64,000 bases of DNA from Porodaedalea pini. Taxonomy: Eukaryota; Basidiomycota; Agaricomycetes; Hymenochaetales; Hymenochaetaceae. Location of the stretch: contig NBAY01000019.1 of NCBI GenBank assembly GCA_002794775.1, forward strand, positions 124,001 to 188,000. The letters run 5' to 3'. The notes under the pieces are model-generated. The model was not told the origin of the DNA and ran no database searches. It was given only the letters and a program-made list of their open reading frames with translations. The position numbers and the translations under genes were made by a program. Shown here piece after piece: positions 44,835 to 64,000 of this stretch (position 1 is the first letter of the stretch; each line of letters begins with the position of its first letter).

Positions 44835-45683
44835 CAGCCATTTTCATAAGTCCTGCGACACGTGCATGTCACGTGAAGTGAGCCGCGTCAGAGCCAAAAT
44901 GTCGAAAAATTAGAATGAATGCCTATTTTCTCTGTAAATTCTGCACAGTACCCACTCATTAAGTACTCAAAAAAAAGGCACGGTTCTCAGGAGCAGAAAT
45001 ATGTAAAATAGAGAGCAATACATTGACTGTGTAGGTGGGTGGAGATCAAACAAGTGCAGCTGGTCTGTTTTCTCATACATTTCCACCAAGATTCAAAAAT
45101 TATGGCTCCCCTATATCTACCTATAAAATTCTTTCCTGTATCTGTAAATTAAGTATATGACTATACCAACATCTCCTGAAAGTTTGAAGCCAATCCATTC
45201 AGTATTCATGGTGCAGCAGCAAGATTTGTGTTCCACTTCAAGCTCTTTCCACCCTCCTTTTCTCGCAACAGGTCTTGCAGAGTAGAACACAAATCTTGCT
45301 GCTGCACCATGAATACTGAATGGATTGGCTTCAAACTTTCAGGAGATGTTGGTATAGTCATATACTTAATTTACAGATACAGGAAAGAATTTTATAGGTA
45401 GATATAGGGGAGCCATAATTTTTGAATCTCAGTGGAAATGGGTGAGAGAACAGACCAGCTGCACTTGTTTGATCTCCACCCACCTACACAGTCAATTTAT
45501 TGCTCCATATTTTACATATTTCTGCTCCTGAGAACCGTGCCTTTTTTTTGAGTACTTAATGAGTGGGTACTGTGCAGAATTTACAGAGAAAATAGGCATT
45601 CATTCTAATTTTTCGACATTTTGGCTCTGACGCGGCTCACTTCACGTGACATGCACGTGTCGCAGGACTTATGAAAATGGCTG
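44835..45683. mobile_element. Foldback element, copy 2
   Basis: 849 bp, TA-flanked (44833-44834, 45684-45685), arms ~400 bp, same family as copy 1 and the same loop as copy 3 ('agctctttccaccctcc'). Confidence 0.85.
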
Positions 45684-45685
45684 TA

Positions 45686-46499
45686 AAAGAGTCAATTCGT
45701 CTCCGTAGCATCCCACGCACGCTGGCAAACCGTAATATTAACAGGCAGAACAACTGCATCCGTTGATGGTTTTTGAGTTTGTGAGCGGTGTCCTTACCAT
45801 TGTCTCGTGTTCTTCTGAAGGCAATGAAGAACTATTCGAGCAGTATCATGATCTTGCAGCGCCCATCTGTGAACTTTCTGCGCTATCATGCTTCGTCTGA
45901 AACTCAATCTCATTCGAATAGACATCTCCAAGGGCGCTGTTAAGTTACTGGTGACGAGTTCACCCCGCCAACAAACATCTCTCGCGCTTCATGTTCCTTT
46001 AATCTTCCATAAAACTTCTCCGATCAAGCTGGACTGATGCTCCAATCTCAGAAATATCAACGACGTCAGGGAGGGTCGACCTGAAGGTTCTAAAAGTTCT
46101 GATACAGTGAACTGTTTGAAGCCAGTCAGACAGTACAAATTCATGCTGCGCCGCTTGACTTAATCTCGTCTGCCGAAGGTGAGCGAATCGCACTGTTATT
46201 TCACAATCCTGTGATTCTTTGTTCGAATCAGCATCTGAAGAAGCTTTCCTCCTCTTCCAGACGTGCTGTTGGTTCTGGAATTATCCCAGATCCCAGAAGT
46301 AGTTCGCAATCCCGTGCATACCAGGCAGCGGCTTCCCCTTCTCTTGTCCTTGGTGCTTAACACCCCCCGTCCAGATCGCCTAGAGTGAACGGAGCCCTAA
46401 TCTCAAGGGTTCTTAAACACGAGAATCTTTTGAAAGCCCTCCCAGATATCCCCATCAGCGCCGACGCCGTTGTAGTAGTAGTTTGGCACCATCACTATC
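45686..46499. other. Intergenic, 5' region of the aldo/keto reductase gene
   Basis: No supported gene. The 200 bp before ATG 46500 are pyrimidine-rich, with no obvious TATA box. Confidence 0.5.
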
Positions 46500-47967
46500 A
46501 TGTCTGAGCAAGTAGAATACCGTCAGGTCGGAAAGTCCGGTCTCCGCGTCTCAGTTCCAGTGGTGGGCCTTTTCAAGCTGTACCGAAGGAATTACACTGA
46601 CGAAGTTTGGCATCATAGCTGGGCGGAATGGGGTTTGGCAGTCCGGATTGGATGGTGCGTATCCGAATTCGAGGACGGCGCCCAAGTCAGCTCGACTGAT
46701 TTCCCTTTCATCTAGAACTGGGTCATTCCTGAGGACAAGGTATAGTCATTTTGTTCTCCATGACGCGTAACGTTGAAATTTGACGCGTTCGCATTGTCAG
46801 GCTTTGCTTCTCCTCAAAGCTGCTTGGGATAGAGGTATCAACACCATCGATACGGCCAACATGTATTCCAATGGAGAATCCGAAAGGGTCATCGCGAGGT
46901 TCATCGAGAAGGTCTGTCTCATTTTAGTGCGTATGATCACATTACGCAGACTAAAGGACGTCCCAGTTCAACATACCGAGAGAGAAACTTGTCATAATGG
47001 ACAAGGTCTATAATCTCGTCTCCCAAAACGATATGACCGTCTTTGCACCCTTCGTGCCGGGCCTCTGGAACAATCGTGACTACGTCAATCAAGGCGGATG
47101 TTCGCGCACCGCTCTATTCAACCAAGTCGATGCCTGCTTATCAAGACTCAACACGACCTATATCGATCTGCTTCAGCTTCACGGCTTTGACGCGAATACT
47201 CCCATGGAAGAGACGATGAAAGCCCTCCATGATCTCGTTGTTTCCGGGAAAGTACGTTATATCGGCGCCAGTAACCTACGTACATGGCAGCTCGCCGAGA
47301 TGAATAATATTGCCGAGCACCGTGGCTGGACGCAGTTTATTAGTATGCAAGTCGAGCACTCGCTCCTTTATCGTCCTCAGGTTCTTGTTTATTACTTTGG
47401 TTTATAACTAGTGTCTATGCTTACACTGCCCTTGGAATTTGGCAGGAAGACGAAATGTTTGCTTATTGCAACTTTAAGGGGATCGGTATCTTCGCTTATT
47501 CTGTGCTCATGGACGGTCACCTTGCGAGGCCAGAGGGGGTAGAGACAGCGCGTTACGGTTTCGTCAAGGACACATTCTTCAACAAACAGCGCAGAGAATC
47601 GGACAAGCAGATCATCAAACGGGTCGTGGAGCTCGCTCAGAAGCATGGATGGAAGATGAGCCAGGTTGCGATTGCTTGGTCTTGCACGAAGGTTGCGAGT
47701 CCCATCATCGGCGCAAACTCAGTACGTTCCCTGGATCAAACGCCGCTCATTATACGCACTAATAAATATCTGATAGCCTGAGAGGCTGCAAGAAAACATC
47801 ACGACCCAGATGACATTGACTGAGGAAGAAATCAAATATTTGGAAGAGCTGTGAGTGGGCCTCTTTCGGAAGGCTTTCCTGTCTAGCTAACCTTTTACAA
47901 CAGGTATGAGCCTCAGCCTCACAGGTTCTATTATGATATTCGAGCTATCCTTGGGACATCCAGTTGA
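46500..47967 (+). CDS. Aldo/keto reductase (353 aa)
   Basis: NADP-dependent reductase of carbonyl compounds, (beta/alpha)8 barrel, cytosolic; similar in style to fungal aryl-alcohol dehydrogenases. Eight exons join in frame: 46500-46562, 46619-46654, 46716-46739, 46801-46911, 46967-47380, 47446-47721, 47777-47850 and 47904-47967. All seven introns are 53-65 nt with GT...AG. The catalytic tetrad is visible: Asp in INTIDTANMYSNGESE, Tyr in the same motif, Lys in VIMDKVYN and His in LLQLHGFD. The cofactor-binding end SPIIGANS ... ERLQENI is present. Length is normal for the family. The physiological substrate cannot be told. Its neighbour is convergent, the 3' ends about 550 bp apart. Confidence 0.93.
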
Positions 47968-48514
47968 AGGTGATAATGTGTCTCCTTTGGTTCGATATAG
48001 CGTGAAAGAAGGAATATAAAACCTCATACTACTTGTTTTCTCGTGTCCATAATATTATGTCGCTGCTCAGACTGGAAGTATACCGTTCCGTTATCGGCCC
48101 GAGTATTCTCCGTGATCATTGGCTTATCGATGCAATATTTCGATCTTTGACGAACGACATGCTTAGTTTGAGATCTTTCTATGACAGAACGTCTTGAAAA
48201 TATATGCAAAACACGACGATCGAATAGTTGATATAGACCTTTCGCCGGCCAGGAATCTTCTTTGTTTGATATAGCTCTAACGACTCGTTGCTTTCGCAGA
48301 GGATAATATCTGATATATGCCATTCTATGTGAGGTTGACTATGCTACAACAAATCCAAGGGGCTGCGTCAGCTTTTATGAGCCCCCGCTTCTACTCATAC
48401 ATTCCATGGCATTTTCCCTCGAACCATTAGGAGAACGCGAATTCAACAAATATTGGTCTTGAGGGCCTAACTCATGCACTGGAAGTAACGAAGCTGCGTG
48501 CGATCTTATGTGGA
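47968..48514. other. Intergenic between convergent genes
   Basis: No supported gene. It holds the 3' untranslated regions of the aldo/keto reductase (left) and the BEACH gene (right). Confidence 0.6.
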
Positions 48515-56252
<7,738 letters not shown>

Positions 56253-56658
56253 TACGCTGTTCTAGCAAATCTCTGAGCGCATACTGGTGGTTTGCGCTAC
56301 AAATAGAGCAGATCTTCGAGTTAGAACTTGGCGATCACGATACCGTTGTAGTTGAAAAAAAGACGGATAAGTTCATGTTTCTTACCAATGTAAGAATGTT
56401 CTGAGAATCCTCCTTCACAGCTCAAGATGAGTACGAGGCAGCCAGAGATGGGAGGTGGGGGTATGAATGCAAGTCGTTACTGGTCACAAATAAAAGGTTT
56501 ATTACGTATACTAATAACACGTGATGTTCATGCAAGACATTCTAATTTTCGAAAAATAAGTAGGAGGACAGCGTAGGCGAAATGTACAGCAACAGAATAT
56601 TTCACCTGAAAGATGTTGTCATAAGGTGACCGGGAACGATATCAAACACCCTGTGTAA
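56253..56658. other. Divergent promoter region
   Basis: About 400 bp between the starts of the BEACH gene and the plus-strand unknown gene. No supported gene. A/T-rich with several 'aataa' and 'ttatta' runs; no clear element. Confidence 0.5.
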
Positions 56659-58316
56659 ATGGGGAGGAGTGAGCCTTACATATCAAAACTCCGCCTGAAA
56701 ACGCGTCTGCGGCTGTGCCTTGACGCGACGCGTCGGCGCAAATTTCACTGGGACCTCCAACAATTTGTCATGGAAAACGAGCTTCGGCGTCACATCCGTG
56801 CCTGTCATGAGCGCGAGCTTAGGATGAAGCATGTATGTCTTATGTCCTTCTGACAGAGCGAGCCAGCTACTGATTTGTATGGATTCAGCAAGTAGCAAGC
56901 CAGGCAAAGGAGATCAAGTCTCTCAGAGCCGTCATTGGTCATCTCTTGGATGGCTCTGGGCCACGCCGTAGGAAGGGTGAGGAAACACAAGGTGATGATG
57001 ATGATTTGTCCGAAATGGACACGTGTGAAAATGATGAGCGCGACGACGATGGAGGCGCTGGCGGAGAGGACGCAGACGACAGCGACGAAGTTAGTGTCGA
57101 GAAATCCCTTCACGAGCTTCCTGAAGCAGTCTGGGATTTTGCAGATGAAATTTTTAGATGCTCTGAGTGCTGTTGGGAAGTCTTCGAGAATATTTGCGAA
57201 GGCTGTCAGACGGAACACAGAGTCGACCAGGTGATCCCAGCTTTCGTCAATTATACGACCTATATTATCATTCAACATGCGCATTCACAGGACCACATAC
57301 AAGTTCAGATCAAGAGCTCCGGTAGCATATCGACTGATCACGAATGCATGAACCCCGACCGCCGCCTTAAGCCGCGAGGCTCCACGCCATTGCGCGAGGT
57401 AGGCCACATCAGAGATCTTCCAGGGTACACCCGAGATGAATACCACGCCCTGATTGCACGAGGCGCGACACGTCGGATGTGCGAAGCCTTCTCGCTTGAG
57501 TTTACTTGGGAGAGGGGTATCGTAGCATGGGCAGACGACGAACTTTTTAAGACCTTCTCAGGCAAAGCGATGAAAGGCGGCGATAAATGGAAGATCTACC
57601 TCGGTCGGCGCATCGATCTCGATGAGGACGATATTGATGGGGCACAGTTTGTTGAAGACCTCCTTGAAGAGATTCTGCTATTTCCATCTCACCCGCATGG
57701 TCCACTAGGACTTGAACGTGTCGGAAAGGGTTTGAGATGGGAGACAGTGAGAGAGTCGCTAGGGACCTGGGCGACTCGCCCCATGGTTGACAGGGACTTA
57801 CGCACTGAAGACCAGGATGAAGAGGCGGCTCGAGGCGAAGAAGCTGAGGATGAAGGAGAACAGTACGACATTCATAAGGATTTGGAAGATTACGAATCCA
57901 ACGATATGAATGAACTTGAAGAACACCAAGTATATACGGGTCAGGAAGAAATCACCGACAAGACTCTCGCAGAAGAAGATGATGACGCACTCGAGCAAAT
58001 GCTACCTAGAGAAAATCTAGGTCCAGTCATTCGTTTCGAGGACTACGAGACTGATGCCGAAGAGCGGGTAGACGAGCTGATTGGATGGACAGGAATCTAT
58101 GATTCGGAGCTACAGAACTCCGACGAGAGCGAACATGATTACGGCTCTGAAAAGGTCGGAGCAATCATTGATCTTAGCTGCCATGTTAAAGGCGAGCCAT
58201 GCGACGTGCAGATGGAAAGCGAACATGCACAATACGACCAGTCGGACTCTGTGGATGGCGAGATTGACTCACAGGAGCAGCTCAGCGGTGATGAGGATAT
58301 TCTTAGGATGGCGTGA
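56659..58316 (+). CDS. Unrecognised acidic Cys-rich protein (533 aa)
   Basis: Two exons: 56659-56832 and 56889-58316, with a 56-nt intron (GTATGT...TTCAG) joining ...ELRMKH to QVASQAKEIKSL in frame. The N-terminus has a CX?H-type segment (LRRHIRACHERE), suggestive of a degenerate zinc site. An acidic Asp/Glu/Gly region follows. Next is a four-Cys cluster, CSECCWEVFENICEGC (about residues 130-145), which could bind zinc as CX2C...CX2C, then a folded region near VGHIRDLPGYTRDEYHALI. The last 200 residues are strongly acidic. I do not recognise the family. The start is the first ATG in frame, but an upstream exon is possible. Confidence 0.7.
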
Positions 58317-58827
58317 TTATTTAGATTCGTTTGTAAACCAGTAAAATGGTAATAATAAAATCTTCATGATAGCCAATAGCAGAGTACAAACACTGAATTA
58401 TATAGGCGGTAAAGGTAAGACAGAACAAGATGCGGGCAAGAATAGCGATTTTACTGATATTACAACATCTCAACCTTCCCTTCTTTTTTCGCTTGGTGTA
58501 TCGATGGTAGTTCGCCTGGTCGCCATTCCATAACTAAGTTTTAAATATCAACGGCTTGATAGTTATTAGCATCAACAATTCATTCGGGAATGAACATCTT
58601 GTACATCCTGAGTACGACTATCGCTACTGAGGTTTAGATACACCGGATGATATGAGAAACGAGTACAAGACAAGATGAAATCGAAACATAGGGAACGAGA
58701 CAGTGAGTATGTATGTTCATGAGTGTTGGAAACATTGAAAATAAAAAGGAATAAATAAATGCTGTCCCTAATCCTTCGCTTAAAGTACATCGAAGCTCCC
58801 TTCATTGCGTCGCATCCGGACTGTCGA
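58317..58827. other. Intergenic between convergent genes
   Basis: No supported gene. AATAAAAT near 58353 may serve as a polyadenylation signal for the acidic protein gene. Confidence 0.5.
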
Positions 58828-60182
58828 CTACGCATCCGAGTGTTTAGGCGGGGGTACTGGCGGGCAAGCCTCTTCTACCTTGCTGTAAGGATGGAAGCTG
58901 GAGTATGTAGCCACGTAGGGACTAGGACTGGGATATGGCGTCGTATAGGGAGTTAATCCGGGACTGGGGAACGGCGTCACGTAAGGACTTGGGCGTGATC
59001 CGTTACCCACTGGCTTTTCCTGTGCATTCCTAGAGCGATCCGCAGAGGTCGAAGAGCTACCAAGGCTCGACAGTGGCATAGAAACTGGGATACCCGCCAC
59101 TTCGCGCTGGCGACGCTGCTCGAGGAGCTTCAAATTGAGGTACACGCGCGAGCCCATTGTTACGGTCATGAGCGTTGAGAACGGGACGGCCGTCGGTTTG
59201 ATCATTGCGCTCGCGGAGTCCAGCGACTGGATGCTGAGCACAGTGATGTTCGTGACGGCGGTGAGGAAGAAATACATGAGGGTGTCCCGGAATATCTGAC
59301 GGCCGACTTGGGACTTAGTCATCGTGAGGTTGGGGTGGAGCTTCACGAGGGTGAGCAGGAGCACGATAGTGTCGAAAGCGACGGAGGATGCATAGCTGAT
59401 GGGTGCCCACGACACGATATCTTGCATCTGGCAGTTCGAGCCGAAGGGAGTTGACGGTCCTGTGATGGCATTATACTGCGTGGCGACGGCAATCTAGAAT
59501 ATCTGGAGTCAGCGGATGGTAATAGAGAAACCGAAAAAGCTCACCCAGCATGACATCATGAGAAGAAACATAAAAACAACTAGAGCACGGACTAGCCTAT
59601 TCCCGGTCCAGATCGCAAAGACGCGGTAACAGAAAATGATTCCAGATGAGGCTACTGCGAGAACGGCTCCAACCTGACTCAGAACGACCGGAACCTGACA
59701 ATGCTGGCTCTGCACTGATGTAAAGAATAGAGACGGAAGTGTAGCGACAATGCCCGAGTAGCGAAGAATTATAAAGCTGCGCAGACAAACCGACGTCAGA
59801 AAAGACAGAGGAGCAATGTCAAGGCGACTACACGTACAACCATGTTGTGGGCGTACGCCACAGCTTCTTGTCTCTGGTCCGGTACAGGGCGATCTCGTCG
59901 GGAAGCAAGGCAAAGCTAAAAAAAAAAGCATTTTAGCTAGGTGAAGTTAATCCCAAAAGCAACAGCAATCACTAGTCCCACGCCACGATACCGAAAGCTA
60001 CGGCTACTGTGATAGCAATCGTAACTATGGTTCAGAGCGTAGTCAGGTTCAACCTCGATCATGAGGGACATCAAATTTGACACACCAACTTGACCCTGTA
60101 GCGTCAGATATTGCTCTAGAGTGTAGCCAGGCGGTAAACTGATTACTGCCGTGCTGGGTTGAGCTGACGGTGTAGTTGACAT
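58828..60182 (-). CDS. DUF6533-type seven-helix membrane protein
   Basis: Multi-spanning membrane protein of a family abundant in Agaricomycetes, possibly receptor-like; ligand unknown. The ATG at 60182 starts MSTTPSAQPSTAV. Intron 1 (GTGTGT ... CCATAG, 61 nt, CTGAC branch) joins LQGQV to the first membrane segment VTIAITVAVAFGIVAW. A second intron leads to DYFALLPDEIALYRTRDKKLW, the DUF6533 hallmark. Further hydrophobic segments follow (FIILRYSGIVATLPSLFF; VVLSQVGAVLAVASSGIIFCYRV; ALVVFMFLLMMSCW; SSVAFDTIVLLLTLV; TLMYFFLTAVTNITVLSI). The C-terminal tail is cytosolic-looking, rich in Ser, Pro and Tyr (YTTPYPSPSPY). There are four introns in all. Splice frames are consistent throughout. Confidence 0.85.
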
Positions 60183-61222
60183 CTTCTGAATGAATCGTCG
60201 TCGCGAGCGTAGGAGAAGGGCCAACGAAAGGACGAGTACTTGTACTCACGCAGACAAATTTCGGAGCTGCTGCTACTTATGCAACAGCGCCGTGCAAAGG
60301 TTATCAGCAATAAGTTGGTAGATCAATATGTAATGCCGGGCCGTTGAAACAGGGCCTCAGACAGAATATCGGGACCGTGAATCGGCGTGATCGGACAATG
60401 TTTGATTTGGTTCAGTGGCGTGTGCTCCTATGATAACAACTTGCCCGTTATCGCGGAAGGCCAAAAAAGGTTGCCGTAAAGGAGAAACTGGCTGTTACAT
60501 TCGCGGTCACCTTTTTTCAATATCAGGTATATTGCGTTGACTTTTCCGAGCTTCAGGCCGAATTCCATTTTGATGGGTAGGAAGCCTTTCTTCTATCAGG
60601 ACAAAAATATATGCGGAGGCCAGAAAGCATAGCCTCTGATAGTCAGAAGATCTGGAGGTTAGTCCCGATGGCGTAAGTAAAATCAAGCGCCGTGGATTTC
60701 TTGTTCAAATGTGGAGGCATGATAATTTGGTGCGCAAAATCAGAGTCCGTCGTTGGCGATTGTAACATGAAAGCGGCCCAGTCCGGATTTCGCTGATCGG
60801 TTAAATTGACATGTTATACGGAGATAACTTGCGATCGCGGAATGTAGAGGCCGCGCCTCTATGCTCAGACACGTTTGATTTTGGACCTAGAATGCATGTG
60901 CTTCGAATCAGCATCGCCTGATAGAATAGAGATTTCGTGTTTTATAAACCAAAAGGAGTTCACGGCTGCCGTTCAATATTTACTAAGCATCTCCCACGCT
61001 GTTTATAAATTCTAGTGCCCTGATTTGATGTACATAACGATCACGCCTAGGCTTGCGGCGAATTCGTCAGATCATCAATTCTATCAAAGCATCAAAGAAG
61101 GAATCGCGTACAAGTATCTTCTGACTGAACACGCTCTCCGCATGCCCCCGACTCTCGTTCATTTATTTTGACGGGCTTGCGTCGTTCCTTCCAGTTTGTT
61201 TCCCCCACGTGCTCGAGCTGCT
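60183..61222. other. Divergent promoter region, 1.0 kb
   Basis: No supported gene. Two stretches resemble each other weakly (around 60390-60465 and 60795-60865, sharing 'tgatcgg', 'gataacwacttgc' and 'atcgcggaa'), perhaps an old duplication. Confidence 0.4.
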
Positions 61223-62185
61223 ATGGCCGTCCCTTCCGACCCTTTCGAGCTGCTCCACTTCAATATGATACGTGGTATGCTTTCTCAATTGTCAACACTA
61301 GAGTCTTGTCGTTAATTTTGCCAACGGCGCTTCTGCTAGCCCATGAGACGTATACAATTGGTTACGATGTCATTATCTCGCAGCTCGACAACCCTCCGAC
61401 AAATGATCTCAAAAACTTCTTGGGCTACTGTGAAGCATGGGCCATATCCATAGTTCATCATCACGACACGGAGGTCAGCCAAGGCGAATATTACTCTGAG
61501 CGAGGTTGATCAATCTTTCCCGAATTTACAGGAAGAAACAGTCTTTCCTGTTCTGAACAAGAGAATGGACTTTTCAATTGAACAGGAGCAGCACAAGGCG
61601 CTTCATGATTTCCTCGAGAAATTCCTGACTACGATTCACGATGCTCAGGCCGACGCTGCAAAGTTCGACGCAGCGAAACTGAAAGGGTTCATGCAAGCCT
61701 CAAAGGATATCATGGTCTGTTATTCCGATTATTCGCTTACTATTCACGGCTGATTAATTTCGTTCATGGGTTAGTTTAATCATTTTGATGACGAACTGAC
61801 TCATATTGAGGCCTCGAAGCTCAAGGAAGCTCAATTCTCTGAGAATGAGGTCAGAGATATGGTAACAGCCATGGAGAAGCACGCAAAAGCTCATGGCGAC
61901 CCGTTCCTCGTTGTTCCGTATATGCGAAGGTGAGTATATTTAGCACGAGCAGTAAGTGGAAATAGACGCTCAGAGCATTTCTGAACGACCCAGCCATACG
62001 CCGCCAGAGTATAAGGATACTTGGCCACCCATGCCTTGGGTCCTCCGCAAACTAGTTATCCCGTATTTCCTTGCGAAGAAACACTCCGGGTAAGCCTCTA
62101 GCCTCAGAGACATCGTTAACGTTGCTTATTGACTGTTTGATGCCCTTTCAGGTACTGGAAATATTCATCTTATGCGATGTCTTGA
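61223..62185 (+). CDS. Hemerythrin-like (HHE) domain protein (217 aa)
   Basis: Four-helix bundle protein that in relatives binds a di-iron centre or other metal. Six exons join in frame: 61223-61274, 61340-61473, 61532-61714, 61775-61929, 61994-62089 and 62152-62185. His/Glu ligand candidates occur in the expected order: His in FELLHFNMIRAHE, HHHDTEEETVFP, EQEQHKALHDF and FNHFDDELTHIE. No signal peptide, so probably cytosolic. The C-terminus (PWVLRKLVIPYFLAKKHSGYWKYSSYAMS) is conserved-looking. The role could be metal or oxygen handling, but the sequence does not say. Confidence 0.88.
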
Positions 62186-62458
62186 AAATTTTAAGCATAT
62201 GTGTTCCTTGTGTCTGGACAGGTCTCGATGCTCGTTATGATATGGATCTCGTGTCGCCGCGTTGTCGTACTAGTATTCCTTTCGAATTTCAACTCTAAGA
62301 ATGTAGAGTTGAATTGTGAATTCTTTCGAATACGCCAACCGAGAAGAATGAGTCGGCCGTAGCGTTCGGCTTGATAGATGTATGATCTCAGGCTGTGCCT
62401 TCTCGCTATCACATGGATTCATCGAGATTGGACTTTTTGTACAATACGTCTGCTATTA

Positions 62459-63307
62459 CAGCCTTTTTCATAAGTCCTGCGACACGTGCATGTCACGTGA
62501 AGTGAGCCGCGTCAGAGCCAAAATGTCGAAAAATTAGAATGAATGCCTATTTTCTCTGTGAATTCTGCACAGTACCTGCTCATTAAGTACTCAAAAAAAA
62601 GGCACGGTTCTCAGGAGCAGAAATATTTAAAATATGGAGCAATAAATTGACTGTGTAGGTGGGTGGAGATCAAACAAGTGCAGCCAGTCTGTTCTCTCAC
62701 CCATTTCCACTGAGATTCAAAAATTATGGCTCCCCTACATCTACCTATAAAATTCTTTCCTGTGTCTGTAAATTAAGTATATGACTATACCAACATATCC
62801 TGCAAGTTTGAAGCCAATCCATTCAGTATTCATGGTGCAGCAGCAAGATTTGTGTTCCACTTCAAGCTCTTTCCACCCTCCTTTTCTCACAACAGGTCTT
62901 GCAGAGTAGAACACAAATCTTGCTGCTGCACCATGAATACTGAATGGATTGGCTTCAAACTTGCAGGATATGTTGGTATAGTCATATACTTAATTTACAG
63001 ATACAGGAAAGAATTTTATAGGTAGATGTAGGGGAGCCATAAGTTTTGAATCTCAGTGGAAATGGGTGAGAGAACAGACTGGCTGCACTTGTTTGATCTC
63101 CACCCACCTACACAGTCAATTTATTGCTCCATATTTTAAATATTTCTGCTCCTGAGAACCGTGCCTTTTTTTTGAGTACTTAATGAGCAGGTACTGTGCA
63201 GAATTCACAGAGAAAATAGGCATTCATTCTAATTTTTCGACACTTTGGCTCTGACGCGGCTCATTTCACGTGACATGCACGTGTCGCAGGACTTATGAAA
63301 AAGGCTG
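62459..63307. mobile_element. Foldback element, copy 3
   Basis: 849 bp, TA-flanked (62457-62458, 63308-63309), same length and loop as copy 2 and only a few substitutions different. It ends 56 bp before the start codon of the O-methyltransferase gene. Confidence 0.88.
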
Positions 63308-63363
63308 TAAGTGTCACGGTATTCGTTGCGAACCTCGTCTCCCGATACTGCTAGCTTCTTGAA

Positions 63364-64000
63364 ATGTCATCCCACTCGCCCATTGCGCTCGCAGAACGTC
63401 TTCTGGAAGTCGTGAAGTCTGTCTACCAGCCTGAAGCTACGACTAGCTCGGCTAACTGGAGAGATGCATACGATAGTAAAAATCGCATCGTGGAGCTTTG
63501 TGACCAGTTGAGACGGAACATTATGGGCCCGCTGGAATATACTGTTCTTCTTGCTGGTGTGTCTGTTGTCTCTAAGATGCATATCAAGCTGCTAAGTTGA
63601 TGTGGCTATAAAATAGAGTCCTGTCAAGAAAGCTCTGCACTCCGCTTCGTTACGGATCTGGGCGTTGCGGATATCATTGGGGATGTCACTATGTCGCTCT
63701 CTGAGATTAGCAAGAGCACAGGCGTCGATATTCGCTACTTGCGTGAGCAGCATCATTCGATGAATCTAGAAGCGTAGCTGAAACTGCGTAGATATTACTA
63801 TGAATTGTTTGCTTGCGCACGGATATTTCGAGGAAGTCGGAAGCTTCGGATCTCACTCATATCGAAACAACGCGATGTCTCACGTCCTTCGTTCTGGCCA
63901 CGCCGAGACGTTAAAGGAGGCGATTGGATTCGTGTACCTATGTCCAATTGTATTTTTTTCTCAGTCTCTGAAGATATGAGCTGAACAGATGTGACGAGGG
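63364..64000 (+). CDS. O-methyltransferase, N-terminal part (runs off the window)
   Basis: SAM-dependent O-methyltransferase of the plant/fungal secondary-metabolism type. ATG 63364 opens MSSHSPIALAERLLEVVKS. A first intron (from GTGTGTCTG after LLAG to AAATAG) joins to ESCQESSALRFVTDLGVADIIG, the typical dimerisation winged-helix start, then MSLSEISKSTGVDIRYL. A second intron (GTGAGC...GCGTAG) leads to HGYFEEVGSFGSHSYRNNAMSHVL, and a third probably begins near 63939. The SAM-binding domain lies beyond the window. A foldback transposon ends 56 bp upstream of the ATG and so forms nearly the whole proximal promoter. Confidence 0.8.

Overview
This window looks like nuclear DNA of a filamentous basidiomycete, most likely an Agaricomycete. 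Genes carry several short introns (about 50-75 nt) with GT...AG ends and CTRAY-like branch sites. The host genes include a DUF6533-type seven-helix protein, and the transposons are Ty3/gypsy chromoviruses and long Ty3 elements of the kind common in these fungi. I see no rRNA, tRNA or CRISPR feature.

Layout. From 1 to about 45.7 kb the window is transposon-dominated. It opens with the tail of a DDE transposase (1-392) and a divergent pair of unrecognised genes: a coiled-coil protein with an RE/RD-rich tail on the minus strand (962-3757) and an AT-hook protein on the plus strand (4138-5663). The AT-hook gene is cut off by chromovirus A (5664-11899). Next come a 699-bp piece of another LTR, a 5'-truncated chromovirus B (12599-14838) and a 99-bp MITE. 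A four-layer nest follows: a minisatellite interrupted by a solo LTR (target duplication ATATG), which is interrupted by a 14.6-kb Ty3 element D (15429-30046, duplication CCCC), which is itself interrupted by a 988-bp solo LTR (27001-27988, duplication ACGT). Element D carries gag-PR, pol and three extra genes, one of them antisense, intron-containing and encoding a Zn2Cys6-type cluster. Then comes a Tc1/mariner element (31284-39184) split by a complete minus-strand chromovirus C (32517-38805, duplication CTTTG). Decayed gene remnants lie at 39-42 kb, followed by foldback elements at 43.2-45.7 kb.

From 46.5 kb onward the window is gene-rich: an aldo/keto reductase (46500-47967, +), a BEACH-WD40 protein (48515-56252, -), an acidic Cys-rich unknown (56659-58316, +), a DUF6533 membrane protein (58828-60182, -), a hemerythrin-like protein (61223-62185, +), a third foldback copy, and the start of an O-methyltransferase gene (63364 to the edge, +).

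Two themes recur. First, decay is CpG-driven: all nine LTR-to-LTR mismatches in chromoviruses A and C are CpG transitions, and nearly all premature stops in the retroelements are TGA where relatives have CGA. Second, chromoviruses A and C carry the signature of Tf1-like self-primed reverse transcription: an 11-nt sequence just after the 5' LTR is perfectly complementary to the predicted 5' end of their own transcript. Gene models come from reading splice sites by eye; family assignments are from memory of motifs, not from searches.
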